Origin: Oscheius onirici
Taxonomy: Eukaryota; Nematoda; Chromadorea; Rhabditida; Rhabditidae
Reading direction: 5' to 3'
DNA: 64,000 bases
NCBI GenBank assembly: GCA_932521025.1
Contig: OW051471.1
Location: forward strand, 1,178,001-1,242,000
A model generated the notes under the pieces. The model was not told the DNA's origin. It did not search any database and worked only from the letters and a program-made list of their open reading frames with translations. Position numbers and translations under genes: made by a program. Shown here one piece after another: positions 45,552 through 55,946 of this stretch (positions are counted from its first letter, which is position 1; every line of letters begins with the position of its first letter).

Positions 45552-46774
45552 CGGGTAGAAGTCCTCAATGAAGTCTTTTTTGAAAAAGAAACATTTACTT
45601 GTTTTTGACTTTTTTGAAAGTTTTGTAGCTTGAAAAGTTTTGCAATTTTTGAAGGGCTTTTTTTTGGTTTTTCAATTTTTGAAAGGGAATAATTTGAGTG
45701 GGAAAGGATTACGGAACCGTGAAAAAAACGTTCTAGACAACAGAGATGGACACACAGAGTCTTCAGAATACAAAAAATGAGCAGATCTTGGTTTCTTTGA
45801 GTATGTTATGTCCATTGGTGAGCCCATCGTACACAAAAAAAAAATAAAGTTTTTATTATTTCAACAATGACTCAACTTCCAGTCGAATTGGGCCTTCTAA
45901 TACGTCTTTAATCTATTTTTCCGTGGCTATGCTCACACACGTAGCGGGCCATTGAGTGGCCTCTAGGTGGCTCACCTACATTTTGCGATGGCCACGCGGG
46001 ATTCTGTTAGTACTCCAGCATCGGGGGATGCCTAGTGTCTTTCCACCCAAGATCACAGAACGAAAGAATTTTTTATTGAATATTTTTTTAGATGGTTTTG
46101 AGGTCGGGCTATCTGGGAAAAATATTTATTCAGTGATTTGCTAGTGGCACGAGTTACGCCAGTCTTTACGCAAACTTGCGTACTAGACATTCGCCCATCC
46201 ATGGTTGTGAACAGCACATAACAGGATTTTGTATGGCCCAGACATGAGCGAATAGGTGATTTTTCTGCCTTTGAAAAAAACTTCTCTTTAGCAATTCTAT
46301 ACGACCCCCGCGTCGTCGAGTGGTTTTCAATTTGCTAGGAAGAGAGCTAAACAAAATGAAAAGTATGTTTCGCAAAGAAGGTATATCTGCAGCAGCCCAC
46401 ATGCAGTGATTTGTCGGTTCTATTTTCAGCAATGCCAAATTCGTTAGCAGTTTCTCGTCTATGTTTCTGTGGGTGGAGAAAAATAAACTGGAGAAAAATT
46501 TTCATAATAAAATTCTACAGTTGTTTCACTGAATCTGCAAGGTGAACGACTCGTTGAATGTTCAGTTCTTGCCCTCTCTTCGTTACTAACTCAAAAATTG
46601 ACTGTTCAAATTTAGAAAAAACAACATATCGAAAACCGTTCAAACATTTCTTTTATACAAAAGTTACATGGCAAAATGGCATCAGATCACAGTTCTTTGG
46701 AGAGGTAGGTGCTTGATGGCAAGAGGTATTCGTGAGAGGTATACAAGGTATCTACATATTTACAAGGTGGAGAT
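45552..46774. other. Spacer between vWA and pseudophosphatase genes
   Basis: It may hold the missing 5' exon of the pseudophosphatase gene, which I could not locate. No other exon or named repeat is seen. Confidence 0.35.
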
Positions 46775-49700
46775 TTACATACAGGGGGCGTTTCGTTGTC
46801 GTATTTTCTGGATCAGTTGGTCAAAGTTCTCCTCGTTGAATTGATGAGATCTGTCCTGAACGACACTTTCGAGAGTTTCCATGTTTGGTGTCACGGCTTT
46901 TTCGACCTTTCCCTGAAAGTGGATACTATAGGACAGAGGGACAGAAAAGACGGAAAAAAAGACAGAAAAACTTACATTGTAAGAGACAGAGAAGATCTCA
47001 AAGCCCTGCCCAACTGCTTCTTTAGCCATTATTACTGGATCTGGTCCCTTGTTGTTCCAGCCGTCCGTGAACACTACGATCACCTGAAATTGGGCGGGAA
47101 TATAAACAAACTTCAAATTTTTACCCTGGTAGCAATTCCAGGTCTGCCTCCTTCTCTCTCCTTCGTCTGGGTGAGGGCCTCTTTGATTCCAGCTCCTGCA
47201 ATTTCATGAGGTTTTCTCTTACAATTAGACGGGAAGCAAACTGTCCCTCTGTCTCTCTCTGACTTTCCGTCTATTCTTCTCTCTGTCCCTTTGTCTCTCA
47301 GTCCCTCAGCTCTCACACTTTTCCTTCCCCATACTCTCATCACTTGACTGAAATCGAGACGACAATAACAAGGTTATAGTGAACAGTGTGTGATATCAGT
47401 TAGCGAGGGCTAACTAGAAGAAACGGGTTCCGTTTCTCTATAAAACTACGCGTGGTCAGCTGGCGGGAAGTGTGTGTAATTTCAATTTGATAAGAGAGTG
47501 TACAAGGGAGAATGACCAGGAACTTTGGCTTGGAGAGTGGCGATAAATTTTCCAAAGAAAGTACTTGAAGAAAAGTTAGGATAATATTTCAGCCTCTCAA
47601 TATATAAGAAGGAAAATAGGCTAGAGCATTGGATCTAAAAACGAAAAAAAAAGAAAATGTAATCGAACCCATGACCAGATGATCATGAGACCGGACCACA
47701 CACCATTGGCCCACGCTGACATGTTTTGGGATTCCTATCCCGCGTGGTATGTTTCACGGAACGGGTGCAACCGTTTTTAAATCGTCCATAACTCGGACCA
47801 AGTGGGTATTCTGCAAATTTGGAAATATACCCCCGGAATCTATTTGCCATGGGCTATCGAATGACATTATACTCGACCTCAAATTCCGAGTTGACCTGAC
47901 AAGCTTCCCTTGTAAGATTTTAGTGGATAAAAATCAAAAGGATGAATGTAACATATCGGTCAATTCCTTTTTTGACATCTGTTTGAAACAAAAACGTAAT
48001 TTCAAACTACGCGAGATTGTTTCCGTTTTCGTGTTCCTTTATCTAAAAAAAGCTTCCTTAACAAAGACTTCGCTTCACCGCCCAGGCTGTGAACCCTTCC
48101 GAAGCGCTTCTTCGTGGACACCTTTCGAGATCCGTGAAATCAAGCTTATTCGCCGCTAGCCAACCCGATCGTATGTCGCTGGCCAAGTAAAGAACAATTA
48201 CTCTGACAGTTCAATTTTTACCATCTCCTCGAAACAAAAGCGTTTTTCACTGGCTTTCCATTAGTTTTCACAAAAAGAAATGCTCGAAAAAGGCAGGAAA
48301 GCACTTGACATGAGGGCATCACCCAAGCATAGAGAACTTCTCATATACCAAATTCTGGAAACAAACAAAATTTTGAAATTCCTTACCCAAAGCGGTAGTT
48401 CCTCCTCGACTAGTACTCTCCCTGATGGCTTGAACCACTTCTGTTCCCTCCTTGTACCGCTTCAAATTGAACCGAACCCTCGTTCTTCCGACTGTACTGA
48501 AGCTGACCAAGGCTACCTAGAAATTTATTTCTTGTCGTGCTCATGTTTCAACTTCTTCTTATACACTTTTGAACTTCTGCTCGTTGCTGAACTTTGCTTG
48601 GATTAACCTGTGTATAATGAGGTCCAACTTTCAGAGCATTGACCAACTTCTGAGCCATGTCCTTGTAAAATTTGTAGATTGGATCGGTCGTCGTTGAAAA
48701 ATCCATTACCAGGACGAGGTCCAGTTCACAGCCTAAACTCTGTTCTTAGTGCAGCAAAAAAATGAACAAAAGTACCGTAATCATTTTCAGTTCGTTCCGA
48801 GACCCATTCACATCGATTTACCACTCAAAAATGGGATACTCAGTCAAGAATACGCAGCTAATTCAAGCAAAATGGCTTCGGAATGAGTGAAAACGGCCTA
48901 TAATAGCGCGAAGAACTCACCGGTGATGGGATTAGTAGTTGTTGTCGTAGTAGTTGTGGTCGTTGTCGTAGTTGTGGTCCTACACTTTTCTTGAGCTTGT
49001 CTCAACAGTCTTCTTGTGATATCCGTCGCTAAATCACGTCCTCGATGCAGAACGATGTGATTGATGTTGCCAGTAATGTCTAGGAGCTCTTTTCTGGAAA
49101 ATTGGGTTGATTGCCAGTTCTCAGGAGAGCATTACACTCATTGTCACTGACAATTTGTCAGTATTACTAGTTTATATGAATTTCGTGAAGTAAAGTCGTA
49201 ACAAACCCGCGTTTTTACAAAAACTTGAATAGTCTACATACATTTCTCGGTTTAGCGTCATAGCTTCAAATTCCAGTTCAAGGAAATGCTATTTTTCTTA
49301 CCAGAATCGCACGCGGATTGCCTCAATTGGATGTAAATCAGTTATACCATTTTTGAGAAACAAAAAAAGTACGGTGTTCTAACACATGCTCTGGATTTTT
49401 CTATGGTCAACAATCAAAGAATTGAACGCTTTTCAATATAACGTACTGCCCATATTATTCTTGTGTAACCAAAAAACTTTTTTTTTATGGTAGTTCTCAA
49501 ACGAGGGTTCCTGTCAGAATCAGAAACTAGGGGACCAAAATTGGATACTATGGGTAAAAATTTGTACGTTTCAGACTTTGTCTATATCACGAACGAATCA
49601 ATGGTTTTCAACATACAGTATTGGTTACATGGGTCTTTTGAAACGAAAACTTTCTGAAAAATGGAGGTTAAAGAGAGAGAGGGAGCACAGGTTTATGACG

Positions 49701-52614
49701 CACGTTATTTTTTTTCAGGTTTCATAATTGGAGAATATACAAATCAGTAGACTTCAGATCAGTCTTGTTTTAATCTGATTGGTCTATGATGTTTGATTCT
49801 TTTCTTCAAAGCCAGAAGAGCATATTTTTCTCTTCACAATACGGTTGCTACTTTATCCATCAACCCTCCCTGCTTAGCCGCTGTTTCGCAGAAGACTAAA
49901 AACCAAATTGTGAACCTTCTCCTACAGTATTGTAAGCCCCTGATCCATTTTTAATTGCTCCCAAGTCTGTGTGTGTTTGTGTGTCTGAAGCTCTGCTTGA
50001 AGATAAGACAGAGCGTTTTGGGCGCAGTTTTGGGTACAATGGGGAGTTAGTAGTAAAAAATTGTGACAAGTCAGAGCTGTAAAAAAACTAAAAACCTACT
50101 TGTCAACCTTCTCTGGCTCTCCCGTAGCCGCAGCAAAAATCCACGTATTGGCTTCTTGCTGCAATTTGAGACCGGCTGGACGAGGGTCCACTGCTGACCT
50201 GAAATTGTCCAATTTTCAACATTTTTCGCCATTTTTTGCTGGAAAAAAGGCTTTAAAAACGAACCGTCCATCTGTGACGACTAGAATCAGCGTAGGAATG
50301 GTCTTGTTGCGGCTCTGCATCAGCTCGACGGCTTTTTCGAGGGCCTGAAAAAATAAAATTTGTGAAAAAATTGGGGCTCCCATCAGTACTAACAGTTTCT
50401 CTGATACTAGGGCTACAAAAAAGAAACATTTGACGTTGAAATTAGCGGTCTCTTTGAATATTTTTTGCCTCTTTGAAACTTGCAAAATGTCAGATTTTTT
50501 ATCGTTTGTAATGCTTCAAACAAGCTACTTTAAGTACTGTTTTCAAGGCGGGTCAGTGCGCAGGATTTTTCACAGATTGTTTCACAGAATCGTTTATATG
50601 CATGCCAAAGTCACCCACTTTACTCCTACCACCGGTTTTTTTTTTTCAATATTAGAAAGAACAGAAAATCTAAACTTCGAAACGTACTTTTTTTGTTTCG
50701 GAAAGTAATTTACGGAAAATGTTGTTCTCGGTTGCTACTCTGCGGTTGTTGTTGATCAAATTTCCAAAAGTCTCGAAAGTTTTGTTTCGTGTCAATGAAT
50801 CTAGGAAAGGAATCTGTTTTTCGAGCACTCAATCAGTTCTTCGATGGCAGGTGTGCACAAAACTTTGAAAACAGAAAGAGAGCATCGGAATTCACAGGCA
50901 AAAAAAACTCACAATCTCCGTATTGGTCGTTCCTCCAATGGCTCTCAGTCCGTTGGTGACTCTCACAAACTCCTCATTGCTCTTGGCAAAATTCCATCGG
51001 AAAATCTCCCTTCTGTAGCTGTTTCCAGAGTAGACGATCATCGCCACTCTGTGCTTTTCCGGTCCAATTTGAAGTTCTTCCGAGACGTCAATGACAAACT
51101 GGCGGGACTTGTTGAAGCCTCCTTTCACAGAGTCTGACCTGAAAAATGGGGAAAATTGTTTCACGGATTATCGAAGAGTATAGGCTCTTCAAGCACCTTT
51201 GATACTGAAATGCCCAGAAATCGTAAATTTTAAGAGAAGTGTCAGAAAAGGGACTTTTTTTCTTGCTACAGTTTGTAAAACTGTAATAGAAAACGAGCCA
51301 TCCAAAAATACGCAATTGCGTATGCACGATTTTTAGAGATGAAAGCGGCTTTTTCAGCTTCTCATTGTTTCATTGAAAGTACTACAAGTTCCGTTAGAAT
51401 CTCACTGAATGCTTGGCGTGTCGCGGCGATGACAATATGATGTAAATGGTTCAGCCTTACATCACCGCTTCTTCAAGAAAACTTGTGAGTCTACAAAAGC
51501 TATTTTTAGAAACAGAGGTTCCCAAGCAGAGACATAGGAATCGAATCGGTACTATTTATAAACACTGGACAGTACCGGACACGGGTACAAAAACAAAGCC
51601 TGTGGTTGAGTCCGTCTGTCTTGTCCATGGCCACGAAAATCGTCATAGCAAGTCAAGAGTTGTTAGATTCGATACCAAGTTACTTTAGAACTTTGAGTTT
51701 TTACAGACTTTGGTTTCTACTGTGTGTCAGAGGCAAGTGGGAAGCTTTAGAAAACGGTAAAGAGCAGGTAGAATAGTTTGGCGCCAGGCGACGTTACGTC
51801 ACTCTTGTACGCAATTTTTTTTGCACTTTTATTGGTAGTCCTAATTTCTACAAAAAGTTGACTGTTTCACTTCCTCTGGATATATGGAGGAAGGCATAAT
51901 TTTTCACTTTTTTTGTGCTGCTTCTTTGAAAACGTAATTATCAGCAAGAAATGAGACTATGTCTGTACTTGTTCATGCTTTTATTTGAATTCGGGAACAG
52001 CCACACCTGAAATTCCTCTCATTCTCTCGTTTTCTAAATTTACCGCTCACATGCTTTTTACTTTTGATCCATGATCATAGTCAGGAGAAAACTGGTTCCT
52101 GTTATCAAAACAGCACTGATCGGGGTTGTTAGTTTGTGAAACAGCTGGACGCCCGTTTCTCGAAGAGAACAGTGAATTTTTCTACTTTTAGCGAGTAGTA
52201 ACGAGTTTAGAAGGAGAGTTATTTACAGTTTGAAAGGACTCGCCTATTGTTTTCCAAAAACCTTTATAAATGCTTCGAAAGAATGAAAATCTGAAGTTTA
52301 GAAGCCAACGTTTGGGCGAAACGTATAGCTGGAATAGGCTCTTTTTTTGTCCCCAAAGATTGTTTTCTGAGGTTGAGGACTTTATGTAGAAAAATTTTCT
52401 ACATAAAGTCGGGGGTGGACTTTATGTAGAAATTTTTTTTCTACATAAAGTCCCCGCCCCCAAGATATTTTTTGAAGCACGAAAAAGCACACAAAAACTA
52501 GAAGAAGAAGGAAAAAACGTAAAAGTACCTGTCCAAGACGATGAGTACATTGAGTTCACAGGCGACTGGAAAGAGCGGTGTGGTTTGTGGCTCTACCACC
52601 AGCCATGCTGCCGC
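46775..52614 (-). CDS. Tandem von Willebrand factor A domain protein, probably secreted, 5' end missing
   Basis: Ten exons in phase: 52614-52529, 51138-50913, 50344-50265, 50198-50100, 49093-48921, 48732-48608, 48516-48387, 47195-47125, 47083-46976 and 46912-46775, 411 residues without the N-terminus. vWA domain 1 starts CELNVLIVLDRSDS (complete DxSxS metal site), then AMIVYSG, GGTTNTE and LILVVTDG. A linker ends EKC followed by R and 15 threonines, a likely O-glycosylated spacer. vWA domain 2 starts CELDLVLVMDFSTTTD (DxSxT), with ALVSFST, RGGTTALG and VIVVFTDGWNN, ending IRQRNAPCM. vWA domains bind protein ligands through a divalent metal, usually outside the cell. Cysteines just before each domain and the last CM suggest domain-closing disulfides. 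A signal-peptide exon should lie upstream of 52614 but was not found. Introns carry CT-rich tracts and MITE copies. Confidence 0.87.
47656..47723 (-). mobile_element. tRNA-like (Met-like) SINE head or tRNA pseudogene
   Basis: On the minus strand TGGGCCAATGG resembles an A box and GGTTCGATTAC (47659-47669) a B box. Between them GGTCTCATGATCATCTGG looks like an anticodon arm with CAT. A T-rich run follows. The acceptor arms do not pair, so it is not a functional tRNA. It lies in a vWA gene intron. Confidence 0.5.
48773..48895. mobile_element. MITE family C, degenerate copy
   Basis: TACCGTAATC, then TTCGTTCCGAGACCCATTC, GGGATACTCAGTCAAGAATA, and a decayed right end AAAATGGCTTCGGAATGAG. It lies in a vWA gene intron. 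Confidence 0.5.
49955..50075 (+). repeat. Dispersed repeat A, diverged copy
   Basis: TTTTTAATTGCTCCCAAGTC, GTGTGTCTGAAGCTCTG, GGGCGCAGTTTTGGG and GTGACAAGTC align with the copies at 9.3 and 22.9 kb. Confidence 0.55.
51680..51795 (-). repeat. Dispersed repeat E, inverted copy
   Basis: Complement of the 42.2-kb repeat: TTTTTACAGACTTTGG, TTTCTACTGTGTGTCAGAGG, CTTTAGAAAACGGTA and GGCGCCAGGCGACG. Confidence 0.55.
52378..52452. repeat. Twin perfect hairpins, duplicated
   Basis: GACTTTATGTAGAAAAA pairs with TTTTCTACATAAAGTC (52378-52410), and after GGGGGTG the hairpin repeats (52418-52452), followed by CCCGCCCCC. It lies in an intron of the vWA gene. Confidence 0.75.
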
Positions 52615-52833
52615 CTGGAAGATACGTCTTTTGGGAAATCCAGCCAGTTTCCCGGTAACTTGGTATTTTTGTGAAGATAAGGGCGATACATTGTAGAAAC
52701 ATAACGGTGTTTGTTTTATAGTTAATTTGAAACATTTTGAAACAGAAAAAATTCTGCCATCATAACGGGTTTCTACTTTGTAAAGTAGGAAAAAAAAGAT
52801 AAGCTAAAAAAGTTGCTCATTTTGCACATTGTG

Positions 52834-52980
52834 ATACCGTAACGTTCATATTCGTTTCGAGACTCATTCTCAGCAGAAAGTCAAAACTTTCGAGACGTAT
52901 CTTTGACCGAGTATCCAATTTCTATGCAGTGAGTTGGAGCAAATGGGTCCTGGAACGAATAGAAATGGTCATTGTATCCC
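52834..52980. mobile_element. MITE family C, degenerate copy
   Basis: ATACCGTAACG and ATTCGTTTCGAGACTCATTC on the left; AAATGGGTCCTGGAACGAAT and GGTCATTGTATCC on the right. Confidence 0.5.
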
Positions 52981-55946
52981 TCTCTTCAAAAGTGAACAGA
53001 TAGATGAGTAGCTCCAATAAACCTGCCGCCAGAAATTTTTCAAGATGCTATTATACCGCCTCAGACAATGATGTAACACATTATAGACTAGTCTTATGAA
53101 GTTAGTGAAACACTATCAAAAATTTGAAGAGAAGGCTGAGAAATCTGGCGTTTTTGACCAAAAAGTGCTGTTTTTGAACTTGTAGCTGTTCGTGAATTTG
53201 CGAATTTTTTTTAGCAGAACTGCTTTTCAAAGATCAGTTTTTTTCTATTTCAAGGCAGTTTTTAGAGAGCTTTTTCGACGGGAAATTTTCTTATTTACGA
53301 TATACATCGGAGTAGGTATCGAAAAAAAAACAGCAGTCTTCAGGTTTTATGGCCATACTGGAACATTTTTCTCAACCAAATTTGGGTTGAAATAAAATAA
53401 TAGTATTCTTATAACCATGCTTGTCCCAAAAAAACTGCAAGATCCTGTTCCCTTTCCCCACAATAAAAGGGAAAGTAGTTCTGTGTGACTTACGAGAAAC
53501 AGTAGACGTAGGAGAAAAGTGGCAGCCGTCATTAGGGGACAGTGTCTCTGGGAGAAAGAAGGCGAAAGGTGGCAGCGGCCACACCCCCTCGGACACAGAG
53601 GACAGTACACTGTGTCTCGTCAGAAAAGGGACGAGAGAACCGTTTCAAAAACTGCTTTGAAACTCTTGAGAGAAGTTGTTACAACCACTTAGGCGACCAC
53701 TATCATGACTGATAGTTGTGGTCGACTGGGAGAATATTTGAAGCGTATGCGTCTCAAAAGAGAACTTTTTGGAGAGAAAGGGAATACCATTTATTTCGAA
53801 AGTTTTCACGTTATACAACAACGGATATAACATAACAATCAAAGCATCCGCGAAAGCCTATTATGGAGAAAGTGAAACCTTCGATTTGTAAAGCACGTTT
53901 TTCTTTTTGAGGAGGTGACAATATGTTCTAAGGGTTGTTTTACACGCAGTAGTCGAATATTGTCGTGCCTCACCACAAAATAGGTTGTGTGTGTCCCGAT
54001 CCTTCCCATGTTTTCACATGTTTTATGATACGTAACCACCTGTGTATAACAGCCCTTCGCTGCAATATTGGCGACTTTTACAATCAAAATGTTGGAGCAA
54101 TAGCCCTGTCCTCGATAGATATAACACTTTTTTTTCTCGAAAAATTGTCATCCCAAGGTAGAACAAAGGTGTCTCGGTGATTTGTTGTCATACTAAGGAT
54201 TCAAATGAAACCTGAAATTCAGTCAAAAAGACCCTTGTAGGACAAAACAGACTGGTCTGGACTTTTTTGGAGTAACAACCTTGCCTTGTAGATCTATGAT
54301 GGTAACTTACAGACGGGTAAAGGATTGTTGAGCGGAAAGAACCCAGGAAGAGTGAGACAGATTCTCAGACGGGAATTTTCTAAATCTAGCCCTGATAAGG
54401 GCGTTGCAAACTGCGCATTTATATCGAAAGTTTTCAAATTTCAAGAAGAAAGCAGTAAGGATGGAGCAGTCAAAGCAGCCTAAAATTTCTCGAAAACTTC
54501 TTCTCGAAAAATGGAGTTTTTGTCACATCAAGGGCAAAAGAAGTGTCTCGGTGATTTGTTGACATACTAATTATTCAAATGAAACCTGATATTCAGTCAA
54601 AAAGAGGAAGGACAAACCTGACTGGTTTGGACCTTTTTTGGTAACAGAAATGGGTTGTTTGTATTGTTCCTGCTATCTATAAAAATACTTTTTTTGCCTC
54701 AACAAAGTACGAATAGTTTGATATTACCAGCATTTGCAATTCATAAACGTCGAGTGGTTGAAGACTAAAAAACAAGATTTTTACACGAACTTTGTGAATA
54801 TCCCCTGTTAGAAAAAAACCTCTTACGCTCTCTCATCTCTCGAAGTGTATTAATAATTTTTCAACCCCTGGGAACGATCAAAATGAGAATCTGAGGGCAA
54901 CTGTTTTATCGAAATTTTACGAGGAACAGGTACCACGTCCGTTTTCGGAAATAATCCTCTTTTTTACTGTTTTCAAGTCCACATACGGTCTGTCGTTCTG
55001 AAGCCACAGGTAATAAGAATCTCCTGTCGAAAAATTAATTAAAAGTTTTAAACTTGAGTTGAAAAGAGCTGCAAAAGTTCTATTGCTGTTGAGGGGTACA
55101 AAATAGGGTACGACGCCGCGAGGCGACGAAGTCGGCTGGTTTGTATCTAGAAACTTATTGTTAGACTTCTGTCGTTTCATTTACCGCCAATGGTTTCTAG
55201 AATTGCGCTTCACCATTGTCCCATTGCCTTGCATTCAGAAATCAACTAATGGACATAATGAAGCATACGAAATTTGTAAAAACTACGCCATTTTTAGATT
55301 TCCGCAGATTTTTCTTGTTGTCTATACGGAAGTCTATCAATTTCCGGCTCTTTTCAAAGATTTTTATATTGCAAGAATCAGATTTGTTCTGTAAAATGAC
55401 ACTGACAAGACAAGAGGAAGAGTATTGAAGAGAATACGGAGATTCTTTATTGTTACAACGAAGCAGTAAAGAAAGAGAAAACGTTTTCCCCTCTGATGGA
55501 CCTCCTTTTTCTTTCTGTACCGAAATATCGGAGAGACTGGGCCAGAAAGTTTCTCACCAGCATCACAGGATTTGCTTGTATACAAGCAACATTGTGAACA
55601 GAGTACTATTTGACCGTTTGTTCAGAAAAAAAAACTTTTTTCCAGTTTCAGTTCTCTGAAAACCAATCTGCTTAGAATCACTTTTACATCTCGCTTTTAC
55701 AGAGAAGAAAGATCCATCAAAGCTTGTCATGTTCTCGAACGGCTGACACTTTTCGAACTCCAAAAAGCTGTTCTGTTATTCACAGACTTCAGAATTGAAT
55801 TCGCTGCTCAATTCCGTTGGAAGAAAGAAACAAGAGTACAAAGAAGAAACTACAGCATTATGTTTATCAAAACGAATCACCTCATAAGTTTTTACAAGAA
55901 CCATGTAATAAAGACATCGAGAAACATTTGAAAAAAAAGAGAAGAA
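52981..55946. other. DNA upstream of the vWA gene
   Basis: No exon is supported, although the missing first exon(s) of the vWA gene should be here. It contains a direct repeat pair at 54170 and 54540 and a dispersed repeat E end fragment at 55105-55143. Confidence 0.35.
54170..54630 (+). repeat. Direct repeat pair, about 90 bp
   Basis: GTGTCTCGGTGATTTGTTG, CATACTAA, ATTCAAATGAAACCTGA and ATTCAGTCAAAAAGA occur at 54170-54262 and again at 54540-54630, then ACTGGT(C/T)TGGAC in both. They are about 370 bp apart. Confidence 0.65.
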
